From assembly GCA_013399875.1 (NCBI GenBank), contig VXAZ01006779.1:434001-498000 (forward strand): 64,000 nucleotides of DNA, given 5' to 3'. Both the position numbers and the translations under genes were made by a program. The DNA is from Gymnorhina tibicen. Taxonomy: Eukaryota > Chordata > Aves > Passeriformes > Artamidae. Positions 1-12,446 of the stretch are shown here, piece after piece. Under the pieces are notes generated by a model. The model searched no databases. It was not told where the DNA came from and saw nothing but the letters and a program-made list of their open reading frames with translations. Position 1 is the first letter of the stretch. Every line of letters begins with the position of its first letter.

Positions 1-3000
1 CTATTTAGGCTAAGCCTAGACTCATATGTTTTTTAAAAGGTGCAGAAATTTTTTTTTATGTTCATTTACTTCAGGCACCTCCTGTTTGACCTTGGCAAGA
101 CTTGCAATGAGGACTTTACAATATGATCTCAAGGAAAATGGATACGTTTCCACACAGATTCAGATATCCCAGCAAACTTTAAAAAATGCCCAATGTTTTA
201 TTTTTTGAAGTTTTTACTTATTTCTGTCAAGCATACAGGCTCTGGTTTTATCCTGTTTGTTGGTAACTTTTGAATGCTTTCCAGGTGCTGCTGTGTCTCT
301 TGAAAAACTAAAACAATAGCTTTGCAAGTGATGCCATCTGCCTGCATCCTTTGAAACATGTTAACTGAAAACAAGTAGCCTTGGGAAAGCATTAACTCCT
401 TTCAGTGCCGACCATACTGGCTGCAGCTGAACCCTTAATACTGTAAAAACCCTGGCTGTGACTGGGGCTGCGGAGCCACACAGGAGCTTCTCTGTTGTGT
501 CACTGAGACGGTGACAAGGAGGTCTGTGACCTTCTCAGCCAAGAAAATCTGTACCAAATAGTGCATAGCTAAGAAGTGGTTTCTGTATGTTGAATGTTTA
601 ATTGTTTCTTAGTTTAGGGAGGATTTGCACAGGTGAACAAATAAATGCTGTTTCCCACGTTGCCAAATAGGATGGGGCAAGAAAGTTCTAAATAGGGAAG
701 GTGGAGAAGGAGAATCTAGTTATGAACTCTTGGCTATGTGAATGGAGACTGCACAGAAGTTAATTGACAAGTCTAAAATTGCTAATTGAGTGTTCCAGCA
801 GATACTTCAATTAAAATTTTTCCCCAAGGAAAACTATCCTTACTTTATTTTTCCCCAAATCCTTTTTCTGAATGTGGCTTGATCATCGTACAGAATACGT
901 TAATATTTTGACCTGTATAATATTTTGTTTGCTTATATGGCTGACACCTATAGGCAGTAGTTTCAAATGTAAGGCTTTAGTGAAACAAGAAAGAAGAATA
1001 ATTTTACTGGTGATAGCTTAAAAAAAGCTGGAAAGTATTTTCCCAAATATATTTGACTCTATATTATATATTAAAAGAAATGTGTAAAACTCCATCTAAT
1101 AGTTCCACCTGGCACAATTACTTTTGGCATAATTAATCTTGCTATTTATCCATATGATGAAAACCAGATTTTGTCCACTTTCAGTTTCATCGAAAGCCTG
1201 CAGCTGATTAACTTCCTTTCATCTGAGTTCTTCCATAATGGAGTCCCCACGATACCAAACAAAAAATAACTAATTGATCAGCTGCCACTTACCATTTCTT
1301 CCTTTACACTGGCTTTTTCTGAAAATGCATCAGCTTAGCCTGAGGCATGATCTTGAGATGTGCACACAGTTAGGGATGATAAAGCTGCAGGACAGGGCGA
1401 TGAAGCCATATAGATGTAGTGACAAAGAAAATAGGTCCCCTGTGTTCTTTATGTGGCTTGATTTTGTTTAAAATCTTATTTACATACTCCAGGGGATAAA
1501 TAAAGAGTAAAACAATGCAGACAAGGTGTCATGAGCATGGCTGGATACAGATATTACATACATGGTATATATATTCGAAAGCTAAAAGAATAGAAAAGCA
1601 CAGCATTGATAACGTTATCAAATTATTTGTTTACTAGGGATTACACATTATATCATATATCTATATTGCGTAGATCATGTTCTTCCTGAAAAGTGGCAGA
1701 GCTGGCAGCATCCTAAATCAGGGTTTGTGACAGCCTGCAGGTGAGAGTCTATGTGGAACCTAAGAGTTCTAGGAAGGAGAGGTATCTTGGAGGACTTTGT
1801 CATTATATTCATTAATAGAGAAATACACTGCCCTAAATAGAGCAGATATGAGTATTTTTCAAGCAGATATGTCTATTTCATCATTTATTATTATGTAATC
1901 TATGCTTCTGACAATATAGCAAATTTATTGTTGCAATGCGTCTTGTTTCTGACTCTCTCCCTGGCTTTTTCTTGGGTTGATGAATTGAAAGAGCATTGTT
2001 TTTATCCTCTGAGAGCTAAACAGTATGTTGTTGCAAGTACTCTTTCAGAAGTGAATGTCTTCCACCAGCTTTAATGACACCTGACTTAGTGACTTCTTCC
2101 AAGTTTTGAGAACATATTTCTTGATACCTTTTTGTACATATAAGTACAATATTTGTTTCCATCTTTCCTTGCTTACTTGTGCACTTAATTCTCCTCAAAT
2201 GCACTTTCCCCCCATGGTAACAGGTTTCTGTTTCCATTTTCCATTCAGTTCGTTCATTACATGTTAGATTTAATTAGATCATCTTAACTCCTAAAAAAAG
2301 CATTATCCCTTAGTTCTGTAAGGAATGCATTTAAAATGACCTTCCTTACTCCCTCCTACTTGACTTGCTCATGTTACACATGGTAGAGTTATCCTCTTTG
2401 GAACACAGTTACGCTTTCATAGGTCATTAAGTCTGTGTTGCCATGAAAATGTGCAGGTTTTTAAAATAACTTTCTCTAGGAGGCTTTTTATTAGCAGTAG
2501 GCAAACTGAAATTCTATCTTTGGTACCCGTTATCATATTTGGTATAATATTCTTCTGTCTACAAGGGTCCAAGTGCTGTGAAAAAGAGGTAACAGTGAAA
2601 CAGAGCAGATGGTGTGGCAGGTAGGAGGGTGCTTCTGCAAGCATAATATTTTAGTTAGCAAATACTGTACCACAGTTATCCTCAAAACAGTGTTTGCCTC
2701 AGTGTCCCTTGGAGCTTTACACCTAAAAGGCAGCAGTGGAATAAAGATGGGCAGAGACAATAATGAACCAACAGCGAACGTGCTACTTCTACTAAAGTTC
2801 CTGTTCCCTCAGCTCACATGGATGTGCAAGCCTTGCTGAGCAGAAAAAATGGAAAGAGGAGAAGATTGTCATTATTTTATTGTCTTTTGGAATCTTTAAT
2901 TTGTATTCAAGCCGTTCTAATGGTTAAATTACCTTGCTAGGGTTTTTATAGCTGCAATGTTGACAATTTGGATTTTAATTCTCAGTTATTAGGGAACTTG

Positions 3001-6000
3001 TTATAGGGAGGACTGAGATGCATTTTACTCCTTTGAACATAAACTCTGCAAAGAAGAAGAACCTCTACATTCACTCAGCGCATTTCTGCAATATTGTTTC
3101 TCATAAAAGGCCAGTTTTATCACAAAAAAACCTGTAAACCAGTTAAAATAAAAACATTTTAAGGCAATTTACCACACAACTATTAAGAATTCCTCCCATT
3201 TCTGGAGCAATGCTTTCTAAAAATTGTCAGGCCAGAAAGCAAAGATGCATAAAAGAAAGTGGTAGCTGCAGACTATCAATATATTAGATAAAATAATTTT
3301 CTTACAGTGTAATTAACTACTACACATCTCTACAAGCAGATAAATTTTTTTGCATGGATTTACACATCCAAGATTGTCTTTCGCACACATTTGAGAGTGC
3401 TTAAAATGCAGTTAATTTGCAGCTTAAATATTCAGTTGCTTTTCAGGCTCTGTGTTGTTGATATGGGCTTAGTCTGTTATTTGGCATTTCAGAATTTAGG
3501 ATTTGTGGATTGCTAAATTGAAGTAATAGAACTGGTACTCAATTTGCCATAGAGCTGTGATGGACTTTATACTGTTACTTGGGAAGAGAAGAAGTAAAAT
3601 ATATCTGTCACTGCACTGGGCAGATAAATGTAAGCACTGCTCAGTGGTATTGCAGAATCAGAAAAAAATATTTATCTCTAAAATTCTTTTCTTGCATTAC
3701 ATGCTATTTCTAACTTCATTACATCACCTTACCTGAATTTCAGTTACTCTAAAATAAACTGCTGTTAAATGGCCACTGAAGCTTAGCTTTATTAGCTGTT
3801 CTTAAAGCTTTTGGATGGCTGAAAATACAACTTTTGCTTCTGTTCTTGTTTCCATCAGATTTTCAGTAGTGTCACCTGATAGTTTTAAGCAAGTAAGTTT
3901 TTGAGTTTGGGCAGAGCAAATGACAGCAAAACCAGTTTGAGGTCATTCTTACTTTGCATATAACTGGTTAAAAAATGAAAAATAAAAATCTTCATCAGGC
4001 AAGAAGGGCTGTGTTTTACTGTGCTGGCAATTCCCAGCATAAGAAGTTCTCCCTCTTCTTATGATACATCATCCACTAGCACTACAGTAAAGACCATAAT
4101 CCACAAAGCAGGGAAAGAGGACATATAAAGAGTTTTTTTAGCTCAGTTTAAACCTGTCTTCTCTACAGAGATAACAAAGGTGAAATATGATGTCTGTGTA
4201 CACTTTCATTAAGATCTTAAAACACCTGAATGCCCGTGTCTCCCAGTTACACCTCTCGCTTCCCTTGGATCTCCTTAGAAAGGTGCTCAAGAAGAGGAAT
4301 AATAACCCTACAAAACTGTCTAAAACAGTTGGCATACAATTTTTCATAGAGGAACACGTCTCTATACATTGACACCCACACACCCGTTGCTAAGGTGCAA
4401 AGGAATTTCAAGTGGCAGCTAGTAGTACATGGTATGTTCCTTTATCAATCCTAGTCTGCTGGGCTTTGGTTTATTAAATGTGTAACTTTGGAATCAGCTG
4501 CTACTGAAACTGCTACTGCTTTTACATAAACATCTCTGAATCACACCTTTTTCTGTGTACACATTTGTGATACCCAAACTCTGAGAACTCACTTGATATA
4601 AATGCAAATTGTTCAGTAGTATTTTCAGTTCCTTGTATTTCCCCTGTTGACCTATTCTGTAGAAATTTCCCTCAGTTTTTTCTTCAAATTAAGCAATCTT
4701 TTTCCTGCTTTCCCAAAAATCTCTGAGTTTCTGAACTACATATAGCTGCACTCCCTAATTTTTGATATGATATATATTATTCAAGATGTACTCATATATA
4801 TGCATGTATATGTATAGGACAGGGACCAAGTGACCTGGGAGACCTCAGAGAAAGAGAAACTAAGGAGGGTTTATCCAGTAATGAGTAAGAAAACGAGCAA
4901 GGAAAGCAGAACAAATTGTTTCTTCAACTGAAGAAATTATTAAAGACGGTTTGGGGGCAACTGCACTAAGTTTTCACTGTCACAGATTCTTGGCAGTAGC
5001 TGTCCTAGTTTCAAGCAGCATGAAGTGTCTGAATTTATAGCTGGTGTGAAATTATGCTCTGGTATGAGCAAACAGAAATATTGAGTTCAGATCATTCTTG
5101 AGTGCTTCAAAATCTAGAGCTCTGAAATAGATGTTTAAGTATCTAATTTTAGGTAGTCTGATTTGAAACTGGACCTATTATTTGTATATGTTTTGAAGAC
5201 TAGCTGACAGTTTATCTCACCACTTTAAATCTCCAACATTTCAGACAGTTTCACACTGCTAGAAGGTATGGTATTTGAAAGGCACTTTACTGTGTAGCAA
5301 AGCATTCATTCTTACTTCAATGAAAGCTGCAATAAATTTGATGGAAGTAAACAGATTTGAAATGTAATAGACTGACAGTTCACTAGTTATATCTGAAATA
5401 TCTGACCACGAGCAGTCTAAATTTCAAACCAGTTTTTCAGTGTCAGAGAATGTATTTGGGTTTTAGCTGAAGGGCAACTAAATGGTTCCATTTCCTGCTC
5501 AGATCAAACTCTTAGTATTTTCTGGCACAGTAAGGACCAGCCTAAAATTCAGTACCAAATTAATCTTCAGATAAACAGCAATAACAGCAGTGAATGTTAT
5601 TGACTTATATTAAAAATTGATAATAATTGTCTCTTCAACTACAACATTCAAGAGTAGAAACAGTCAAAATGGGTGTTTTCAGTTTTAATAAATATACCAA
5701 CATTGAGGCTACAAGAGCATGAATAAACTTGAAGCATTTTGGGAAACAGAGGAGAACTTGCAGCTCACAAAGATCAGTCATACTGCAAAGGTTTGAAGAA
5801 TTCATGTTGGATACTAGCATTTCAGTCAAATGCTTTTATAGTAAAGATAAATTCAGCTGTAAATTTAAAAACTATAGTAAATTATTTATAATTTTTTCAA
5901 AATTACAACTTTCTGAAAACACTTGTATTTTGAAATTGTTCCAAGAAAGGGGTCAAGTTGACAGGTGTTTTTATGGTTTAGTTGTTTTTTCAAAAATTCA

Positions 6001-6070
6001 GCTTTTTTTGTACAACTCTAAGTGAAAGATTAATATATGGCACCTTTGACAGCTGGGATTTTGTGTCTGT
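1..6070. other. Unique AT-rich noncoding DNA, no gene seen
   Basis: No open frame here is longer than about 80 codons apart from one 98-codon frame at 5729-6025 of low-complexity composition, and none resembles a known protein. A TA/TG-rich low-complexity patch lies around 4765-4815. No repeat family is recognisable. This is read as intergenic or intronic sequence. Confidence 0.6.
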
Positions 6071-6135
6071 AACTTTTGTTATACAGGATAACTTTTGTTA
6101 TACAGGATAACTGTATAACTTTTGTTATACAGGAT
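6071..6135. repeat. Three-copy 19-bp minisatellite
   Basis: The 19-bp unit AACTTTTGTTATACAGGAT occurs at 6071-6089 and 6090-6108 in direct tandem. It recurs at 6117-6135 after an 8-bp partial unit (6109-6116). The three full units look identical, which points to recent expansion. Copy number is likely to vary between individuals. Confidence 0.93.
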
Positions 6136-6325
6136 AGCGATATCAAATTTTGAAGCGGACTTGTCAGTAGCCTTTGAACAAGTGAGGCATTTACTCACGT
6201 GGACAGGTTGCTCAAATAAATTACTTCACTTGCTGATTTGGACTAGCAAAAGCCTTCTTAGCTGTCCTAAGTTCTTATGTTTAGATTGCTTTATAATGAA
6301 ATGTACTAGTTTGAAAGCAAACTAG

Positions 6326-6784
6326 TGAAAGACTCCAAGTCAGAAATACAATTTAATAGGAAAGAAAAATAAAATAAATGCAATAGTACAAAAAAGAACA
6401 ACCCACTGACGAAGTCAGAGCACAAACCTGACCCCTTGACAACCAGGGGTTGGTAACAGTCCAGTTAAATGGTGACTGCAGTCCTCCTGGAGTGATGGTT
6501 CTGTTGAAGGGTCTGGTCTTCCTCTGAAGGTCCAGCGGTGTTGTAGGAGGGTCTGGTCTTCCTTGGAAAATCCAGTGGTGGTTGGGTAGCTCTTGTCCTC
6601 TGGGATCCCAGTAGGTAAAACTGCCTCTGCTGTTCCAGGCCCCATATTTTATCCTGATGGGAATGCTTGGTTCCTTCTCCCTGGGCGGAGCATCTCACAA
6701 TGGGATGGTGAGTCATGGGGCAAGGCACTGATGGCCCATTAACAGGAAATAGTCCAGAGGGAGGAGGAAAGGAACATTGCTACA
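6326..6784 (-). mobile_element. Solo LTR of an avian endogenous retrovirus
   Basis: Read on the minus strand, this is a compact LTR of about 459 bp that starts TGTAGCAATGTTCC (at 6784) and ends ...GAGTCTTTCA (at 6326), giving TG...CA ends. It has a TATA-like box (GGATAAAATATGGGG, plus-strand 6640-6654) and a downstream ATTAAA-type poly(A) signal (plus-strand TTTAAT at 6352-6357), in the order U3, R, U5. An imperfect internal duplication of about 35-40 bp, built on a 'GGGTCTGGTCTTCCT' core, lies around 6514-6585. No gag, pol or env sequence flanks it, so it is a solo LTR. The wording resembles ERVL-like LTRs of songbirds, but that family name is from memory. The 5-bp flanks (ACTAG and CCTGG) match at only 3 of 5 positions, so edges may be off by a few bases or the copy is old. 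Confidence 0.75.
6640..6654 (-). promoter_or_regulatory. TATA-like box of the solo LTR
   Basis: The minus-strand sequence GGATAAAATATGGGG sits about 130 bp inside the LTR 5' end and about 290 bp upstream of the ATTAAA signal. That is where an LTR core promoter is expected. Whether it is active is unknown. Confidence 0.5.
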
Positions 6785-9700
6785 CCTGGTCTCAACAGCT
6801 CATGGTAACATAATACACTGCAACCTGGGACATGAAGTTATTGAAGAGAGGTGTGTACACTTCAACAGTGAATCAAACCAAAGATACTTATGTAACTCCA
6901 CAATGAATTGCAGAGTTGAGGTTGATGTAATACTGCAAACAAAGCTCTTTAGCAGAGCTTTATGTACTAACTCTCTAATTGCATATATAAATATTTGTTT
7001 AAAAGGAGTCATCTTATTAAGAAAAAGCAATGACATTTAAGAAGAATCCTATAAATGTCAAGGCAAAGGCAGTCTTGAGGAAACATTAATCTCCTCTTAA
7101 TTGTTGGAGTCACAAATGAAATGATCAGAATGAAAAATTATTAAAATGAGCTGATTGGTTTAATGGGTGTTTAAAGTGTGAATAGTATCAGAACTTTTGG
7201 CAGAGTGGCTGAACTGAGAAGATATTTTGATTAGAAAAACACAGTGGCATGACCAAAATCCTTTTCTTGTGTGTTTATGAAGTTCTGTCTTTCTGTATGT
7301 GCATAACAAAATCTTTCTTTTGCATAAAATGCTTGCAATAGCACTCCATAGCAGGTGAGAAAATACTGGTATGGTTTGGGTTTTTAATTTTTTTTTCCCC
7401 CCAAAAACCAGATTATATTGCAAGAAGGATTTTCTCAGGAACTATAGTCAGCTTTAGCATAGCCTACAAGCGTTACAGTACAGGCTGTGTGTGGATGTCT
7501 GTGAGAACAGAGTCGTATGCAGGAACCAAAATGTTCACCTCTGATACACAAACCGCAGGTTGAAATCTCAGTTCCTGTTGGCAGAACAGGGATCTCAATT
7601 TGCATTAAAGTCTTGAAATAGAAGACTTGCAAGGGAGAAAAGCAAACATCATAAAACCAGAGAGCATTTCTTTACAAGAGGTGGTATGTAATTATTTTTA
7701 AAAGGTGGAAGAGCATAAAATATTAAACAAGGCATTTACTTCCAAGCTCTGTGGTCACAGACCTTATAGTGTATAAAGTAAACAAATTAAATCCTTTAGG
7801 TAAATAAAGCAGACATTCACCTGTGACTTCTGTGGCCCAGGTGACTGGTCTAACCACTGTGCCCTTAGCCGTACAGGGACAAGGCAACACCTTTGCTGAC
7901 GGGAAGCCGTGTATTGTATTTTTGGGAGAAAGCAAGTGTGACTGTAAAACATCCTGCCTGTTGTTTGTGTTGAGCAATGGAAGGAAACAAATGACTAAGC
8001 TCTGCATGCTTAGAAATGTCTGTAGGTCTTTTGTGGTTCTGAAGCAAAATATTTTGAATAAAAATTCCTTGAATCCAATGAATTTTTTATCCTTCTTCCC
8101 TAACTGTGTCAAAACCATTTTCTATTTCATTCTGAAATTATTCTAAAATCTTACAATTCCTGTGAAACATCCTGCATTTTGGACAGTTGTACTCAAGAAT
8201 TTCTATTTATCTCCTCCAAGTATTGATGTGAAACAGTTGTTCCAGATTAAAATAATTTTCCTGTATTAAAAAAAAAAAAGGAAAACATAAATGGAAAAAA
8301 ACAGTTAAAATTGCTTTTTGTCTGATCTTAGTCATCAATAGGTTGCAGATCTCTGCCAAATCCCATTGAATTTGATGAGGTGACCTGCTTAAAGATGCCA
8401 TTATGGTATATTAGGACATAAATTTTTAAAACAGAAGAAAACTTACACAAATATTTAAGTAACTATATTAATACGCTTGACATATCCAAATAAAAAAACC
8501 CTTTATAATTGGTAAGAAAATGTAACCCAAAAAGAAATTTCCAACAATTCCTCTATGTACAATCTTACTCATCCAACGGACCTTGTTTAGTTACTGCATT
8601 AATAATAAAGCTACACTTGGCTTTAATTTTTTACTCTTGTGTATTTTGGGACAGTCAATAATTCTACATCTGTATTAGCTGTCTAACATAATTGTGAGAA
8701 TAAAAGAACCTATTGAGTGCTTGGACAAAACCCAGTGTTTGCCATTTGGTCCATCTGTTTGAATCTGGAAGATTGAGTCAGTTTTTTCACTTTTGCTATT
8801 TAATGCTAGTAGTCTTTGATGGATACATAAATGAGGTGACACTGTTTCAGCTTCCTCATTAGGGAATTGATGTTATTTAGGAGGAAAAGATAGTAAAAAA
8901 AACCCCAGTAAATTCTTTAGTTTGCATAGGTCTGCACTCATTATTCACGTCTTTATTGGGAGCTACTGTCAGTGCTCATGCATTTCATGTAGAATTATTG
9001 TAAATAAGATTACGGAGAAAGGAAAACAAATCGTATCGTGTTGTGTGTGGCAAGTTTTTTAAGGAGGAATTTTCCATCTGATTTTCTTTTATGGAAGAAA
9101 AAAAATCTCAAAAATTACTACTAGGAAAACCTCACATCTGTCTCAGGAAAGGCCTCATGCACAAAAAACATCCCTGAAGGCTGGGATGATATTGGGAAAG
9201 AGCACTGGATGTTTACCATGTTCTTCCACTCTTCCCTCAGGCACATTTTGTTGCTCTCTGGAGGAGACAGTACACTGACGTAGGTGGGTATTTTATCTGA
9301 CCCAGCTATGTTATCCAAAGTGACTGTTTCCACCATTTCCCAGTCTTCTTATAAGGAAACTGCTGGCCTATATTATTCCAACAACCCATCCTCTGTACAC
9401 CCCTCGGTGTGTCAGTAACCTTCTCCAAAACTTCTCATGCTTGGATGTGTTAATGAGATTGATTTAGAAATTCCTCATGAATGAGATATGCTATAAGATC
9501 ACAAGAACCTGGAAAATAGACAAATCTTTTGGAATAAAGTATGAATAAAGTTAAAACTGACCTAAAAATCAAATTCATCTTCATGCAAAAACAAATTCAA
9601 ACAAAAATTAGAAATATTTAATGGAAAAATTTATAATTAAAGCTCCTGTTTTTCTGGGTGCAGAAAAAATTTTAAGTTGGTATTCGTTTTCTCTTATGGT

Positions 9701-10947
9701 AGTTTGGATCACTATCACTGGCAGCATTTTGACTTGAATGAAGATGGGAAACTGCAGACTTCATAGCAGCTTGTTCCTCAATCCTTCTGAAAGTAATTTC
9801 TCCTCCAACAAATAATGTGGCAAAGGTAGAGCTTTGGGGCTTTATGTTCAACCAGTACAAATCAACATGCCAATCCTGTGTGATATCTGAAATTCACAAA
9901 GATTATCCTGAGAAAAGAAACTGTTGGATGTTTATTGGGACTACTACAAGAAGCATTTGGAAGTATTTTAACCTGTTGCGTTGGCTGTTTGTCTGTCTTC
10001 ATCTTTATATGGACTGTTTCTTCTCTGTGCACCATCATAAAATCATCTGTTTAAGTTTGTTAAGTTCTCATGTTTTTTTTATTTTGAAATAATACACAAC
10101 ACATAAAAAATGTTTCTGTTGCCACTGATTACCTCCTCGTTAACCAGAATTGGAGATGGAATGTACTGAAATGTTTCAATGTTAATGATGTTCAGTGTGG
10201 TTTTTGTAATAAGAGACCAATTATCAATTTTTGTCCGACTTCTCAGATACACGCCACTGATAATGCCTGTGGATTAAGTTGGCAGTACTCTTACTTCATC
10301 CTTAGATATGTGTTGTGCAGCATCATTTACATATTTTCAAATGCTGCAAATCTGCCCTATTGAAATAAAAATATGTTTTAGTGTCTACTAACAAAAGACA
10401 CTAAAGGTAACAAAAATATAGAACTGGAAATAAATAGTATAAAAATCCCTTTTTAGAGTAAAGGCATTTTTACTTTTAAAACCCAGGAAAGGCATTTTCA
10501 AAGTTAGGATTAACTTGTGCATGTTTATCTCAATACATCTCATTGGCAATACAATAAAAAAATAAATTAAACTTTCAATTATTTATTACTTTAATTTTGT
10601 TTGGTTCCTTGCTTACAAATGTATGTGCCTTTCCTCTCTTGCTTCCCTCTAATGATGTCTGGATCATAGGTATTCCACAGATAATGGCTGAGGTATAATG
10701 ATCTGTAATAGGGTTATAAGACTATTTTGAACTAGAAAAAAACCTATTAGTAAGGTACATATACAGCTGGGGTTCTAGCCACACATGAATATGTCACATA
10801 TATGTCCTGCTATGGGAAGACATGAAAGTCGCATTAAAGAAGCATTTCTTCTCTGGTCTTAGTATTTTCTTAATCTAGTAGTAAATTTTAGACTTTGACA
10901 TTCACTTGAGGGACCACATCTTATGAAACTACTATACCTTATAGTCA
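6785..10947. other. Unique AT-rich noncoding DNA, no gene seen
   Basis: The longest frame is 131 codons at 7723-8118 on the minus strand. It has no recognisable domain and is overlapped by comparable frames in other phases, so it is taken as chance. A poly(A) run of 12 lies at 8268-8279. No repeat family is recognised. Confidence 0.55.
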
Positions 10948-10968
10948 AGACCAGGTTAAACCTGGTCT
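10948..10968. repeat. Short palindrome at a CR1 truncation point
   Basis: Ten-base arms (AGACCAGGTT and AACCTGGTCT) surround a single A at 10958. The right arm is the beginning of the CR1 fragment that follows, so the left arm is an inverted copy of the first CR1 bases. Confidence 0.85.
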
Positions 10969-11070
10969 ACTGGGAGATGTCCCTGCCCATGGCAGGGGGG
11001 TTTGGGACTAGACAATCTTTAAGGTCCCTTCAAACCCCTTAACATTCTATTATTCTATGCTTCTGTGAAA
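10959..11070 (+). mobile_element. CR1 LINE, 3' end fragment
   Basis: The fragment begins with the CR1 3' segment 'AACCTGGTCTACTGGGAGAT', continues through the 'CCCTGCCCATGGCAGGGGGG' block and the 'CTTTAAGGTCCCTTC' block, and ends in short ATTCTAT-type repeats. It is about 110 bp, severely 5'-truncated, and holds only 3' untranslated sequence. Confidence 0.92.
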
Positions 11071-12374
11071 TTAAACTTTATTTTGTATTGACTCCACATG
11101 AAGTGCAACAAATGCAGATTATGGTGGAAATGTAGTGTCAGAGTTCACTAAAGAAGTTTTTCTGCAACTATTTTGAACATAAGAGTGACAAAGACATTTG
11201 TAGACATCTAGACAGGGAAAAACTGTAAGGAAAAGTAACTTTTTTCTTTTTTCGGACACTAAAATGAAAATTAAATCTAATCATGTCGCCTCAATACTAG
11301 ACTATGCACTGAGCATTTGTAATAGTTTCTAAAGAAATTATACATAATGTGAATTTACATTAAAGGACCAAAAAAATGAAGTATATACTGAATTAATTAC
11401 TTAAAACTGTATCATGGAAGCACTGCTAGACAGCAACATGTTCTGTATAGATCAGCTGATAAAAAACAAATAAAACTGATTCAAATTGTCTACACATGAT
11501 CACTTTTTTCCCCTCAAGAATTCTGGGAAAATCATCATAAGATCCTTGAGAGTAATACTTGTTTAGTGTTTTCAGAAGGCAAGTTACTAGCTCCAAGTGT
11601 TCATTAAAGATTAAGGTACGATTAAAAAATTAGGGCTATGTAAGTATCAGGACAATCAAAGTAGTATATTTTTGGATTTTTTTTTTCTTTGTGATTAAAT
11701 TTATATGGAAGGATTATTTTGCTATCTTCTTAATTCTTTCCCAGATAACTGTGGAGAACTGATATATGAACATAATTTGTTAGCTTAGATCTACATTTTC
11801 CAGTTTGATTTAGGATATAGGTTTTTTTAATGAAATCTCCTGAGAAACAGTGTGCCCTTTTCATTTTTAGATGTAGAGATAATTTTAGAATTTATTTTCA
11901 GAAATTCACTGACTTGTTTTAAATTCTTTTGGTTTCTGAGGGCTGCTTGGTTAGAATTCTATATTTTTCAGTGATTTCCTCTCCCTGCCCCCCCATATAA
12001 CTGGTTTTATATGTTCTTGGTTATTTTTCTGCCTAGAATATATTCTGTAAATGGCAATGTTGGAAGACCACAAAGATATTCTTTTATCATTATACTCTTC
12101 CTGGTTACTGTATCTTCTTTTTTTACTATTTTAATCATTTTCTTCTCCAGTGACAGTCTCCATTTTAATGTACAGCTCGTGCTTGTCTTCACATGTAGAG
12201 CATGCTGAATCTTTTGATAGGAGTATTAACTACAGGTATATCAAATAAATTAATTTATGCTAGCTTATAAAAACAGGGTTTTTTGTGGGAGGTGGGTGAA
12301 TGTATGGATCAATTCTGTTCCAAAAAGTTCCTGAGTCCATCATAAATCTGTGAGGAAGGCAGATTCTCATCCAT

Positions 12375-12446
12375 CTTAAAGGACCAAAACCTATAGAATC
12401 TGCTTCTCTCTTAAATGACCAAAAGCTATAGAATGTCTCATTCTCT
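12375..12446. repeat. Tandem duplication of a 35-bp segment
   Basis: Two adjacent copies run at 12375-12409 and 12410-12446. Both follow the pattern CTTAAA-GACCAAAA-CTATAGAAT-CTTCTCT. They differ by a few substitutions and a 2-base insertion, so this is an older local duplication. Confidence 0.85.

Noticed and set aside
7723..8118. Minus-strand 131-codon frame
   Set aside because: Overlapping frames of similar length occur in other phases, and no family resemblance was found.
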